Positions 1 through 9,083 of a DNA stretch of 64,000 nucleotides are shown piece after piece. Source of the DNA: JAEZDP01 sp964430855. Lineage in GTDB: Bacteria; Acidobacteriota; Vicinamibacteria; Vicinamibacterales; Vicinamibacteraceae. The stretch covers positions 1 to 64,000 of the forward strand of contig CAYSHC010000010.1 in the NCBI GenBank assembly GCA_964430855.1. The letters run 5' to 3'. The position numbers and the translations under genes are program-made. A model generated the notes under the pieces. That model did not search any database. It worked only from the letters and a program-made list of their open reading frames with translations, and was not told where the DNA came from. The first letter of the stretch is position 1, and each line of letters opens with the position of its first letter.

Positions 1-2
1 CC

Positions 3-566
3 GACTTCGTCTTCGACGGCGAGACGACGAGGCCCTACACCGAGGAGGACCGCGCACGTCCCGTCAGCGTGTACGGCATGTCGAAGCTGCTTGGCGAGTG
101 GTTCGCTGCCGACGCGCCGCGGGCGTACGTCCTGCGCGTGGAAAGCCTCTTCGGCGGGCCTCAGGCACGCAGCAGCGTGGACAGGATCGCGCAGGCCCTG
201 CGCGAGGGGCGCGAGGCGCCCGTCTTCGTCGACCGCACGGTGTCGCCGAGCTTCGTCGACGACGTGGTGACGGCGACGATAGGGCTGCTGACGCGCAACG
301 CCGCGCCGGGGCTGTATCACTGCGTCAACACCGGGCACGCCACCTGGGCCGAGGTCGGTGAGGCGATCGCCTCGCTGCTCGGCGTCTCCCGCGACCTGCT
401 CAGGCCGATGTCGGTGCGCGACGTCGAGATGCGTGCGCGCCGGCCCGTCTACTGCGCCCTGTCCAATGCCAGGCTGGCCGCCGCGCTGGGCGCGCCGCTG
501 CCGACCTGGGAGGACGGGATCGGGCGATACCTGAAGACGAGGAGGAGCGGAGGCGGGGAAACGTAG
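3..566 (+). CDS. RmlD-like NAD(P)-dependent sugar reductase, 5'-truncated by window edge
   Basis: C-terminal part of an extended SDR protein; the frame is open from the first bases of the window, so the true start lies upstream. The first visible residues, DFVFDGETTRPYTEED followed by VSVYGMSKLLGE, match the RmlD (dTDP-4-dehydrorhamnose reductase) pattern: a (Y/F)VFDG turn, then a YGxxK catalytic pair. The remainder (VFVDRTVSPSFVDDVV, then YHCVNTGHATWAEVG) is the usual substrate-domain continuation. The likely role is 4-keto reduction of a nucleotide sugar such as dTDP-rhamnose; rmlB lies far away at 54771. It ends facing the PEP-CTERM gene. The exact substrate cannot be assigned from this fragment. 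Confidence 0.85.
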   Translation, partial: DFVFDGETTRPYTEEDRARPVSVYGMSKLLGEWFAADAPRAYVLRVESLFGGPQARSSVDRIAQALREGREAPVFVDRTVSPSFVDDVVTATIGLLTRNAAPGLYHCVNTGHATWAEVGEAIASLLGVSRDLLRPMSVRDVEMRARRPVYCALSNARLAAALGAPLPTWEDGIGRYLKTRRSGGGET

Positions 567-570
567 CAAA

Positions 571-598
571 GGGGAGAGGATGTGCTATCCCCCTCCCC
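571..598. terminator. Imperfect hairpin between convergent genes, possible bidirectional terminator
   Basis: GGGGAG-A-GGAT (571-581) can pair with ATCC-CC-CTCCCC (587-598) around a 5-nt loop, with a small internal bulge. It lies 4 nt after the stop at 566 and 56 nt beyond the stop of the opposing gene at 654. There is no real U-tract, so this is a structural inference only. Confidence 0.35.
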
Positions 599-653
599 CT
601 TGAGGCGGCCCCTGGAGAATGCGGCGGCGCCGTGTGAGGCGGCGTGACGCCCG

Positions 654-1667
654 CTACCGGACCCGGCGGCGGCGCACCGCGAGGGCCGACCCGAACAGTC
701 CCGCGGCAAGCAGCGTCATCGTCGTCGGCTCCGGCACGTCGCCCTCGGGCGGCGGCGGCGGAGGCAGCAGCGTGCCGCCGATCAGGAAGTCGTTGTAGTC
801 GTAGTCCGAGCACGGGATGCCGGGCGTGCAGGGCGTCGTCGGGCCGAAGATGTCCTCGAGGCCCAGCCAGAACCTGTCGCCCACGCCGAAGAGCGCCCAC
901 TGCTGGTACAGCGCCGGGTTGAACATCGCCAGCGGGAACTCGTCGTCCATCTGGAGACCGAAGGCCCCGAGGTACGGCAGGAGGCTGCTGGACGGCGCGA
1001 AGATGTGGTTCAGCTCCGACTGCGTGTAGTAGGCCGTCCCGGTCGCGTAGTTCTTGTAGTAGAAGCCGTACTCGCCGTCGAGCAGCACGGTCACGGCCTC
1101 GCCGAGGTCGTAGTTGCCGTGCTCGTCCTTCGGAATGCCGCCAGGGCCGCCAATCAGCGCGGTGGTTGCCGTCGGGTCGTCCTTCACGTACCAGCCGATC
1201 TCGACCCCGTCCTTCCAGGCCGTCATCTCGCTGAGCACCTGGAGGTCGAGCACGATGGGCCCGCTCAGGTAGAAGCTCTGGTCGGCGTTGTAGTTCGGAT
1301 CGCTCCCGGTGCCGGGCGCGAAGCCCCAGTAGAAGACCTCGTCGCCAGGGGCGGCCGGCTTGACCGGCTGCCGCATGCCCGACGTGCCATTCAGCTTGTA
1401 GTCACAGGGATAACCGAGCACGAGCGCGCCTGCGCTGCACGCCGTCGAGCCGGCCGAGCCGTCGGCGCGGTCGTACGAGTACCCGGCCCAGTAATCGTTG
1501 TTTCGCGTGCCATTCGGCGCGGTGGCCGGATCGACGGTGGCCGGGTCCACCGCGGTACCGAGCGTCTGCCAGCCGGCCCCGGGCGACCCCACCACCGGGA
1601 TCACCGGTGCCGCGTGCATCAGCGCGGGTACGAGGACAAACGCCGCCGTCATCACGTATCGCTTCAT
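654..1667 (-). CDS. PEP-CTERM sorting-domain exported protein with DUF4114-like region
   Basis: A 337-aa protein. It has an N-terminal signal peptide (MKRYVMTAAFVLVPALMHA, cleavage near AAP) and a C-terminal PEP-CTERM tripartite signal: PEP at about 311-313, a hydrophobic helix (TLLAAGLFGSALAV) and an RRRR cluster at the end. Such proteins are exported, anchored by the tail, and cleaved by an exosortase, usually in bacteria that make exopolysaccharide. Just before the tail, DYDYNDFLIGG resembles the D-x-DYND core of DUF4114 modules. No exosortase, PrsK or PrsR gene is visible in this window, so the processing enzyme must be elsewhere. The ATG at 1667 is preceded by a GGAGG at 1683-1687. A sigma-54-type promoter lies directly upstream (1700-1715). 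Confidence 0.9.
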   Translation of the reverse strand: MKRYVMTAAFVLVPALMHAAPVIPVVGSPGAGWQTLGTAVDPATVDPATAPNGTRNNDYWAGYSYDRADGSAGSTACSAGALVLGYPCDYKLNGTSGMRQPVKPAAPGDEVFYWGFAPGTGSDPNYNADQSFYLSGPIVLDLQVLSEMTAWKDGVEIGWYVKDDPTATTALIGGPGGIPKDEHGNYDLGEAVTVLLDGEYGFYYKNYATGTAYYTQSELNHIFAPSSSLLPYLGAFGLQMDDEFPLAMFNPALYQQWALFGVGDRFWLGLEDIFGPTTPCTPGIPCSDYDYNDFLIGGTLLPPPPPPEGDVPEPTTMTLLAAGLFGSALAVRRRRVR

Positions 1668-1687
1668 GGGTGTGCGCTACTTCCTCC

Positions 1688-1725
1688 ACCTCAGCACTAA
1701 GCAAGCGGCCTGCCATCGCTGAGGT
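1688..1725. repeat. Inverted repeat enclosing the sigma-54 element
   Basis: ACCTCAGC (1688-1695) and GCTGAGGT (1718-1725) are perfect 8-bp complements separated by 22 nt that contain the -24/-12 element. It could form a hairpin in DNA or be a protein-binding dyad. Function is inferred from position only. Confidence 0.4.
1700..1715 (-). promoter_or_regulatory. Sigma-54 (-24/-12) promoter for the PEP-CTERM gene
   Basis: Read on the - strand, the sequence is TGGCAGG-CCGC-TTGCT. It matches the RpoN consensus TGGCACG-N4-TTGC(A/T) with one mismatch (C to G in the -24 block) and exact spacing between the GG and GC dinucleotides. Transcription would start near 1690, about 22 nt before the ATG at 1667, leaving room for the GGAGG at 1683-1687. 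It is bracketed by an inverted repeat at 1688-1725. RpoN plus the PrsK/PrsR two-component system is a reported mode of control for PEP-CTERM genes; the enhancer-binding protein is not in this window. Confidence 0.6.
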
Positions 1726-2007
1726 AGGGGCGCCGCGCACACGTAAACTCATGCGAATACTGCGCGCCTCCCTGCGGAGCGGCGTGTCAGGAGTGGAAGG
1801 CGCGCTTCAGAAGTCTTCCGTGCTAACGCCAAAAAGTCGCCTTGACGGATGAATGATGACAGCCTCGGCCTGTTGGCGGTCACCGGAGGGCGTGGCGTGC
1901 CATGGCCCGTGGGTGCCGACGGCAAGGTGGTACACTACGGCGCTTGTCGGAGCGCCCGCAGGCGCCTACCGCGATGGCACGCCACGGGGCGTGACGACAC
2001 CTCCAGC

Positions 2008-2997
2008 ATGAGCAAGCGCGCGATCATCACCGGGATCACCGGGCAGGATGGCTCCTATCTGGCCGAACTCCTGCTCGAGAAGGGCTATCACGTCGTCGGC
2101 GTCGTCCGGCGGTCCTCGGCGCCGAACCTGTGGCGCATCGAGCACCTGCTCGACCGGATCGAGCTCCGCCCGGCCGACCTGCTCGACCAGCTGTCCATCC
2201 TGCGGCTGATCGACGAGGTCCGGCCACACGAGGTGTACAACCTCGCCGCCATGTCGTTCGTGCCCGCGTCGTGGGACACGCCGCTGCTGACCGGCGAGTT
2301 CAACAGCCAGGGCGTGACGCGCGTGCTCGAGGCCATCCGGCAGGTGGACCGGAGCATCCGGTTCTACCAGGCGAGCTCGAGCGAGATGTTCGGCAAGGTG
2401 CGCGAGGTGCCGCAGAGCGAGATGACGCCCTTCCACCCGCGCTCGCCCTACGGCGTGTCGAAGGTCTACGGGCACTACATCACGGTCAACTACCGTGAGA
2501 GCTACGACATGTTTGCCTGCTCGGGCATCCTCTTCAACCACGAGTCGCCGCGCCGCGGCCTCGAGTTCGTCACGCGCAAGGTCACCGACGGCGTCGCGCG
2601 CATCAAGCTGGGGCTGTCCGACTCGCTCGCGCTCGGCAACCTCGACGCGCAGCGCGACTGGGGCTTTGCGGGCGACTACGTCAAGGCGATGTGGCTGATG
2701 CTCCAGCAGCCCTCGCCCGACGATTACGTGGTGGCCACGGGCGAGACGCACGCGGTCCGCGAGCTGGTGCAGATCGCGTTCGAGCACGTCGGGCTCGACT
2801 GGGAGCGCTACGTGAAGGTGGACCCCCGGTACCTCCGGCCGGCGGAGGTCGACCTGCTGATTGGCGACCCCAGCAAGGCCCGACAGGAGCTCGGCTGGCG
2901 CCAGGAAGTGGACTTCCGCGGCCTGGTCACCATGATGGTGGATGCCGATCTCGCACGGCTCGAGAAGGGCGGCGTTCCCGCACAGCCGCTCGCGTGA
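2008..2997 (+). CDS. gmd: GDP-mannose 4,6-dehydratase
   Basis: A 329-aa extended SDR enzyme that converts GDP-D-mannose to GDP-4-keto-6-deoxy-D-mannose, the precursor of GDP-fucose, GDP-rhamnose or GDP-perosamine. The N-terminal ITGITGQDGSYLAELLLEKG is the Gmd signature, with glycine motif G9-x2-G12-x2-G15. NxASMSF-type residues lie near 79-84 and the catalytic Y148-x3-K152 is in SPYGVSK. RRGLEFVTRK and LGNLDAQRDWGFAGDYV are also characteristic Gmd segments. The ATG at 2008 was chosen because the Rossmann strand begins immediately after it. It is the first gene of the + strand glycan cluster. No clear GDP-fucose synthase or GDP-perosamine transaminase follows, so the final sugar is not defined here. 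Confidence 0.93.
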   Translation: MSKRAIITGITGQDGSYLAELLLEKGYHVVGVVRRSSAPNLWRIEHLLDRIELRPADLLDQLSILRLIDEVRPHEVYNLAAMSFVPASWDTPLLTGEFNSQGVTRVLEAIRQVDRSIRFYQASSSEMFGKVREVPQSEMTPFHPRSPYGVSKVYGHYITVNYRESYDMFACSGILFNHESPRRGLEFVTRKVTDGVARIKLGLSDSLALGNLDAQRDWGFAGDYVKAMWLMLQQPSPDDYVVATGETHAVRELVQIAFEHVGLDWERYVKVDPRYLRPAEVDLLIGDPSKARQELGWRQEVDFRGLVTMMVDADLARLEKGGVPAQPLA

Positions 2998-3004
2998 CCC
3001 CGGC

Positions 3005-4069
3005 GTGACGCCTGCCCGCCCCTCTGCGGCGCGGCCGGCCGCGCCGGCGCCCGGCGGCCTCGTCGGGCGTCGCGTCCTGGTCACCGGCGCGACGGGCGCG
3101 ATCGGGCGGCCTGTCCTCGACGCCCTGGTCAGCGCGGGCGCCGAGGTGCACGCGTTGGTCAGGCCGGCGTCATCAGCGTTGCCAGGCGCCGTCGCGACGC
3201 GCGTCGGCGACCTGACGGACCCGGCGTCGCTGCGTCGCGCTGTCGACGGGATGGACGCGGTCGTCCATCTCGCCGCGCTGCTCCACGTGACCGATCCACC
3301 CCCCGCCCTCCTCGACGAGTATCGCCGCGTGAACGACGAGGCGACGGCAGCGCTCGTGCGCGCTTCGATCGACGCCGGCGTGGGGCGCCTGGTGTACGCA
3401 AGCACGATCACCGTGTACGGCGATGCCCGGCCGCCGTCGGGACTGATTGACGAGAGCACGCCCTGCCGGCCCCTCACGCCGTACGCGCGGACGAAGCATG
3501 CCGGTGAGCAGCACGTGCTCGCGGCCCGGACGCCAGCCGGCGACGCCCTGGGCGTCGTCCTCCGCCTGGCGGCGGTCTACGGCGCAGGGGTCAAGGGCAA
3601 CTACAGGCGCCTCGTGAATGCCCTTGCGCGCGGCCGGTACGTGCAGGTTGGCCGGGGCACCAACAGGCGGACGCTCGTCCACGAGGACGATGTCGCGCGT
3701 GCGTGCGTGCTGGCGGTCGAGGCGCCCGAGGCTGCCGGGCAGGTCTACAACGTCACCGACGGCGAGACCCATGAGGTGCGCCGCATCGTCGGGGCGATCT
3801 GCGCCGCGCTCGGCCGGCGGGCGCCGCGCGCCGCCCTGCCTGTGCACGGCGTGCGGGCCGGGTTGTTCGTCCTCGAGCGCGCGTGCGCACTGGCGGGGAC
3901 GCGTCCGCCGGTGTCGCGCGCCTCGCTCGACACGCTCCTCGAGGACGTGGCCGTGGACGGCACGCGGCTCCAGCGCGAGCTGGGGTTCACGCCGTCGCGC
4001 AGGCTCGACGAGGGCTGGCGCCTCGTCGTCGAGGCCCTGCGCCGCAGCGGGGACCTGCCGGCCCGATAG
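3005..4069 (+). CDS. NAD-dependent sugar epimerase/reductase, WbpV/WbpK-like
   Basis: A 354-aa extended SDR. The GTG start at 3005 lies 7 nt after the gmd stop; an upstream ATG at 2942 would overlap gmd by 56 nt and adds sequence without family similarity. The motif VLVTGATGAIG (glycine-rich) lies at about 22-32. HLAALLHV, an S/T-x-x-VYGD segment (STITVYGD) and the catalytic pair in YARTK follow. Placed directly before a WbpL-like transferase and a WbpM-like dehydratase, it copies the order wbpV/K-wbpL-wbpM of Pseudomonas aeruginosa O-antigen loci. There the enzyme reduces the 4-keto intermediate to UDP-D-FucNAc or UDP-D-QuiNAc. The product stereochemistry cannot be read from the sequence. 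Confidence 0.85.
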   Translation: MTPARPSAARPAAPAPGGLVGRRVLVTGATGAIGRPVLDALVSAGAEVHALVRPASSALPGAVATRVGDLTDPASLRRAVDGMDAVVHLAALLHVTDPPPALLDEYRRVNDEATAALVRASIDAGVGRLVYASTITVYGDARPPSGLIDESTPCRPLTPYARTKHAGEQHVLAARTPAGDALGVVLRLAAVYGAGVKGNYRRLVNALARGRYVQVGRGTNRRTLVHEDDVARACVLAVEAPEAAGQVYNVTDGETHEVRRIVGAICAALGRRAPRAALPVHGVRAGLFVLERACALAGTRPPVSRASLDTLLEDVAVDGTRLQRELGFTPSRRLDEGWRLVVEALRRSGDLPAR

Positions 4070-4096
4070 AATAGGCGCGCGTCACCCGGACCATCC

Positions 4097-5156
4097 ATGC
4101 TGCTTCCGCTGCTGCTGCTCGGCCTGGCCCTCGTCGCGGGCGGCGTCACGGCAGTCACGGTCGAGCTCGTGCGCGGCTGGGCGGCACGGCGCGCGCTGCT
4201 CGACCTGCCCAACGAGCGCTCGTCGCACCACGTGCCGACGCCGCGGCCCGGCGGGCTGGCGTTCGTGCCCGTGCTGCTCGTCGGCCTGGCGCTGTGGTGG
4301 TGGTGCCTGCCGGTCTCCCTCCGCGGCGACGCCGCGCCGCTGCTGGCCACCATCGCGGCGGCGCTCTTCATCGCCGGCGTCTCCTTGCGTGACGACGTGC
4401 GGCCGCTGCCGCCCGTCGTGAGGCTCTGCGCGCACCTGGCGGGGGCCGCGCTCGTCATGGCGAGCGTCGGAGGCGTCCGGACGGTCACCGTCTGGCCGCT
4501 GCACGTCGACGTCGTCGTCTCCGGCGTCAGCCTTGCCGTGGGCATCCTGTGGGCAGCCTGGTTCGTCAACGCGTTCAACTTCATGGACGGCGTCGACGGC
4601 ATCGCCGGCACGCAGGCGCTGGTCGCCGGCCTGGCCTGGGTGGCCTACGGCGCGCTGGTCCCGAGCGTTTTCCTGATGGGCGCCGGCGCGCTGCTCGCCG
4701 GCACCATGGCGGGCTTCCTCCTGCACAACTGGCCGCCGGCGCGCATCTTCATGGGCGATGTCGGCAGCGCCGTGCTCGGTCTGCTGCTGGCCACGACGCC
4801 CTGGGTGCTCGGCCCGTCCGATCTCCTCGTCGCGTCGATGCTGCCCTTGTGGCCCTTCCTCTTCGACACCGGCCTGACCCTGGTGCGGCGCGGGCTGCGG
4901 GGCGAGCGCCTGTGGGAGGCGCACCGTTCACATCTCTACCAGCGGCTGGTCATCAGCGGCTGGAGCCATCGGGCCGTGTCGTTGCTGTACGGTGGCCTCG
5001 CCGCGGCCGGCGCGGTTGCGGGCGTCGTGATGCTCGGCGCGCCGCGTCCGCTGACCGCCGCGTGGCCGTTGCCCGTCGTTGCCGGAGCGCTCGTCCTGTG
5101 CGCGACGGTGGCGTACGCTGAGCGGGCGTCGCTCGATCCGGCCAGGCCCAGAACCG

Positions 5157-5164
<8 letters not shown>
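4097..5164 (+). CDS. Undecaprenyl-phosphate N-acetylaminosugar-1-phosphate transferase, WbpL/WecA (GT4/MraY) family
   Basis: A 355-aa polytopic membrane protein of the MraY/WecA superfamily that starts lipid-linked repeat-unit synthesis by moving an aminosugar-1-phosphate to undecaprenyl phosphate. Diagnostic segments are NERSSHHVPTPRPGGLAF (family N-terminal motif), FNFMDGVDGIAG (catalytic Asp region), NWPPARIFMGDVGSAVLG (second Asp motif) and the C-terminal cytoplasmic loop with RAHRSH-like EAHRSHLYQRL. About 10-11 hydrophobic helices are visible. It follows the WbpV/K-like gene by 27 nt and overlaps the next gene by 8 nt. WbpL rather than WecA is preferred because of this neighbourhood. 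Confidence 0.9.
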
Positions 5165-7043
<1,879 letters not shown>

Positions 7044-7064
7044 CGTGGCGATGCCGGGGGGACG

Positions 7065-7091
7065 TTGACGCGGTCGCCCGCGTGCTATAGG
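7065..7091 (+). promoter_or_regulatory. Possible sigma-70 promoter with extended -10
   Basis: TTGACG (7065-7070) followed after 15 nt by TATAGG (7086-7091), with the extended -10 dinucleotide TG at 7083-7084. The spacing is short. If it is used, a transcript would start near 7098 and the GT2-methyltransferase gene must start at a codon downstream (TTG 7134). Confidence 0.35.
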
Positions 7092-7133
7092 TTCTGCCCC
7101 GAACCGCAGGTACCTCCCGTCGAGCTGACACTC

Positions 7134-9083
7134 TTGCAGACCTCTCTCGCTGTCCTCGTTCCCGTCTACAACGAGCAGTACCTCGTGGCCGAGTCGCTGC
7201 GGCGCCTGCTGGTGCTCGAGCAGAGCCCCTACCTCGAGCGCATCGAGGTCATCGTGGTGGACGACTGCTCGAAGGACGGCACGCCCCGGGTGCTGGCGGA
7301 GTTCGCCGCCGAGCGCGCGGCGTCGCCGTCGCGCATCACGTGGAAGTGGCTGCGTCACGACGTCAACCAGGGCAAGGGACGCGCGATACGCACGGCCCTT
7401 GACGCCGCGACCTGCGAGATCGCGGTCATCCACGACGCGGACCTCGAATATCACCCCGAGGACCTGCTGCGTATCGTCGAAGTGTTCGTGCACGAGGGTG
7501 CCGATGCCGTCTTCGGCTCGCGCTTCGCCGGCGCCGCCGTCCGGCGCGTCCTCATGTACCGTCACGAGCTTGGCAACCGCCTCCTGACGACGCTGAGCAA
7601 CCTGGCGACGAACCTGAATCTCACTGACATGGAGACCTGCTACAAGGCGGTGCGCACCGACCTGTTCAGGTCCATCCCCCTGGTGTCGAACGATTTCAGG
7701 ATCGAGCCCGAGCTCACGATCAAGCTCGCGAAGCGGCAGGCGCGCGTGTTCGAGGTGCCCATCAGCTACTCGGGCCGCACCTACCTCGAGGGCAAGAAGA
7801 TCAACTGGCGTGACGGCGTGAAGGCCCTGGCGGCCATCGTGCGGTTCACGCTCTCGGATCACATCTACAAGGACGACGAATACGGCAGCCAGATTCTCGC
7901 GCGCCTCAGCCGGGCGCCGCGGTTCAACGCGTGGATGGCCGACGTCATCCGCCGCTACTGCGGCGAGCGCGTGCTCGAGATCGGCGGGGGCGTCGGCAAC
8001 CTGACGCTCCAGCTCGTGCCGCGCCGGGCGTTCGTCGTCTCGGACATCAATCCGCTCTATCTCCAGACCCTGCGGGCCCTGAAGCTGGGACGGCCCTACC
8101 TCCACGTCGAGTACTGCGACGTCTCGAAGGCGGAGACGTTCCCCAAACAGGCAGCCCCCTACGACACGGTCATCTGCCTGAACGTCATCGAGCACATCGA
8201 CGATGACGAGCAGGCACTCCGCAACATCCGGAGCGTGCTGGCGCCGGATGGGCGGGCGCTCATCCTCGTCCCCCAGGGCCCGGGCAACTTCGGCACGCTC
8301 GACGAGGTGCTCGGCCACCACCGGCGGTACACGCGCGAGAGCCTGGCGGCCGTCGCGCAGCGGGCGGGCTTCGACGTCGAGGACATCCTGACGTTCAACC
8401 GGCTGGGCTCCGTCGCGTGGTTCCTCAACGGGCGGATCCTGAAGCGGCGGAACTTCGGCTTCTTCCAGATCAAGCTGCTCAATGCCATCGTGCCGCTCAT
8501 GAAGCTGCTCGAGCGCGTCCCGCTGCTGCCTCCCCTCAGCCTGATCGCCATCCTTCGCCCGGCTGGTGGGGCGGCAGTGGCGCAGGGTTCCGAGGCGCCC
8601 GGCGTGTCGGCGTCCGCCGCCGCTGCCGACGCCGGGGCGCCGTCGGCCATCCGCGCCGGTCTGGCCTTCCTATGGATGCTGCTGGTCGTGGCGGCGCTGG
8701 TCGGCGCCATCCAGGATGGTCAGGTGTACGCCGGCGGCATCGCCGCGGCGCGGGCGATGTGTCGTGACCTGCCCGCGTACGAGCACGTCGCCGATGCCGT
8801 GCGCGGCGCGCCCACCGTCGATTTCATCGTTCCCGACGATGTCGAGCGGGGAAGCGAGCGGTTCTATTGCGCGCAGTACCGGCTCATTCCGGCGACGTTG
8901 CGACACCGGACAGTCGCGAGCCTCTCGGCGCCTTCGACGGCCGATACCGTCGTACTCGACGTGGGTGACGGGCCGGGGGCGTCGGCGGCGCTGGAGCGCC
9001 TGGTCCGCGAGGCTGCGGTTGTGCGACTGGACGTCACGCGTCGGACCGACAACCTCGTCGTGCTGAAGCGGCATTCTCCATGA
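7134..9083 (+). CDS. Bifunctional GT2 glycosyltransferase / class I SAM methyltransferase with C-terminal membrane anchor
   Basis: About 649 aa from the TTG at 7134, chosen because it places 10 residues before VPVYNE, as in other GT2 enzymes. A longer TTG start at 7065 is possible but overlaps a putative promoter. Domain 1 (about 5-240) is a DPM1-type GT2: VLVPVYNE, VVDDCSKDGT, then DADLEYHPED (DxD). Domain 2 (about 270-450) is a methyltransferase with VLEIGGGVGN near 280 and VICLNVIEHIDDDEQ. A Pro/Ala-rich linker leads to one transmembrane helix (about 509-530) and a 120-aa soluble tail of unknown function. The stop overlaps the next gene by 4 nt. Such fusions occur in other genomes; the acceptor (polyprenyl phosphate or lipid) is inferred. 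Confidence 0.87.
   Translation: MQTSLAVLVPVYNEQYLVAESLRRLLVLEQSPYLERIEVIVVDDCSKDGTPRVLAEFAAERAASPSRITWKWLRHDVNQGKGRAIRTALDAATCEIAVIHDADLEYHPEDLLRIVEVFVHEGADAVFGSRFAGAAVRRVLMYRHELGNRLLTTLSNLATNLNLTDMETCYKAVRTDLFRSIPLVSNDFRIEPELTIKLAKRQARVFEVPISYSGRTYLEGKKINWRDGVKALAAIVRFTLSDHIYKDDEYGSQILARLSRAPRFNAWMADVIRRYCGERVLEIGGGVGNLTLQLVPRRAFVVSDINPLYLQTLRALKLGRPYLHVEYCDVSKAETFPKQAAPYDTVICLNVIEHIDDDEQALRNIRSVLAPDGRALILVPQGPGNFGTLDEVLGHHRRYTRESLAAVAQRAGFDVEDILTFNRLGSVAWFLNGRILKRRNFGFFQIKLLNAIVPLMKLLERVPLLPPLSLIAILRPAGGAAVAQGSEAPGVSASAAAADAGAPSAIRAGLAFLWMLLVVAALVGAIQDGQVYAGGIAAARAMCRDLPAYEHVADAVRGAPTVDFIVPDDVERGSERFYCAQYRLIPATLRHRTVASLSAPSTADTVVLDVGDGPGASAALERLVREAAVVRLDVTRRTDNLVVLKRHSP

Larger units (their letters stand above)
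1668..2007. other. 340-bp divergent intergenic region
   Basis: Lies between the divergently transcribed PEP-CTERM gene and gmd. The left part holds the sigma-54 promoter and the inverted repeat. The reading frame of gmd stays open back to 1849, but those codons show no similarity to Gmd, which begins at 2008. A TACACT hexamer at 1931-1936 could be a -10 element for gmd, but no convincing -35 accompanies it. I see no small gene here. Confidence 0.5.

Noticed and set aside
654..1700. Long + strand open frames opposite the PEP-CTERM gene and similar long antisense frames elsewhere
   Set aside because: Antisense open frames are routine in 70% GC DNA; their translations are Arg/Ala/Pro/Gly-rich and show no domain.
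1849..2007. N-terminal 53-residue extension of gmd from ATG 1849
   Set aside because: The residues show no similarity to Gmd, and the Rossmann strand starts right after ATG 2008.
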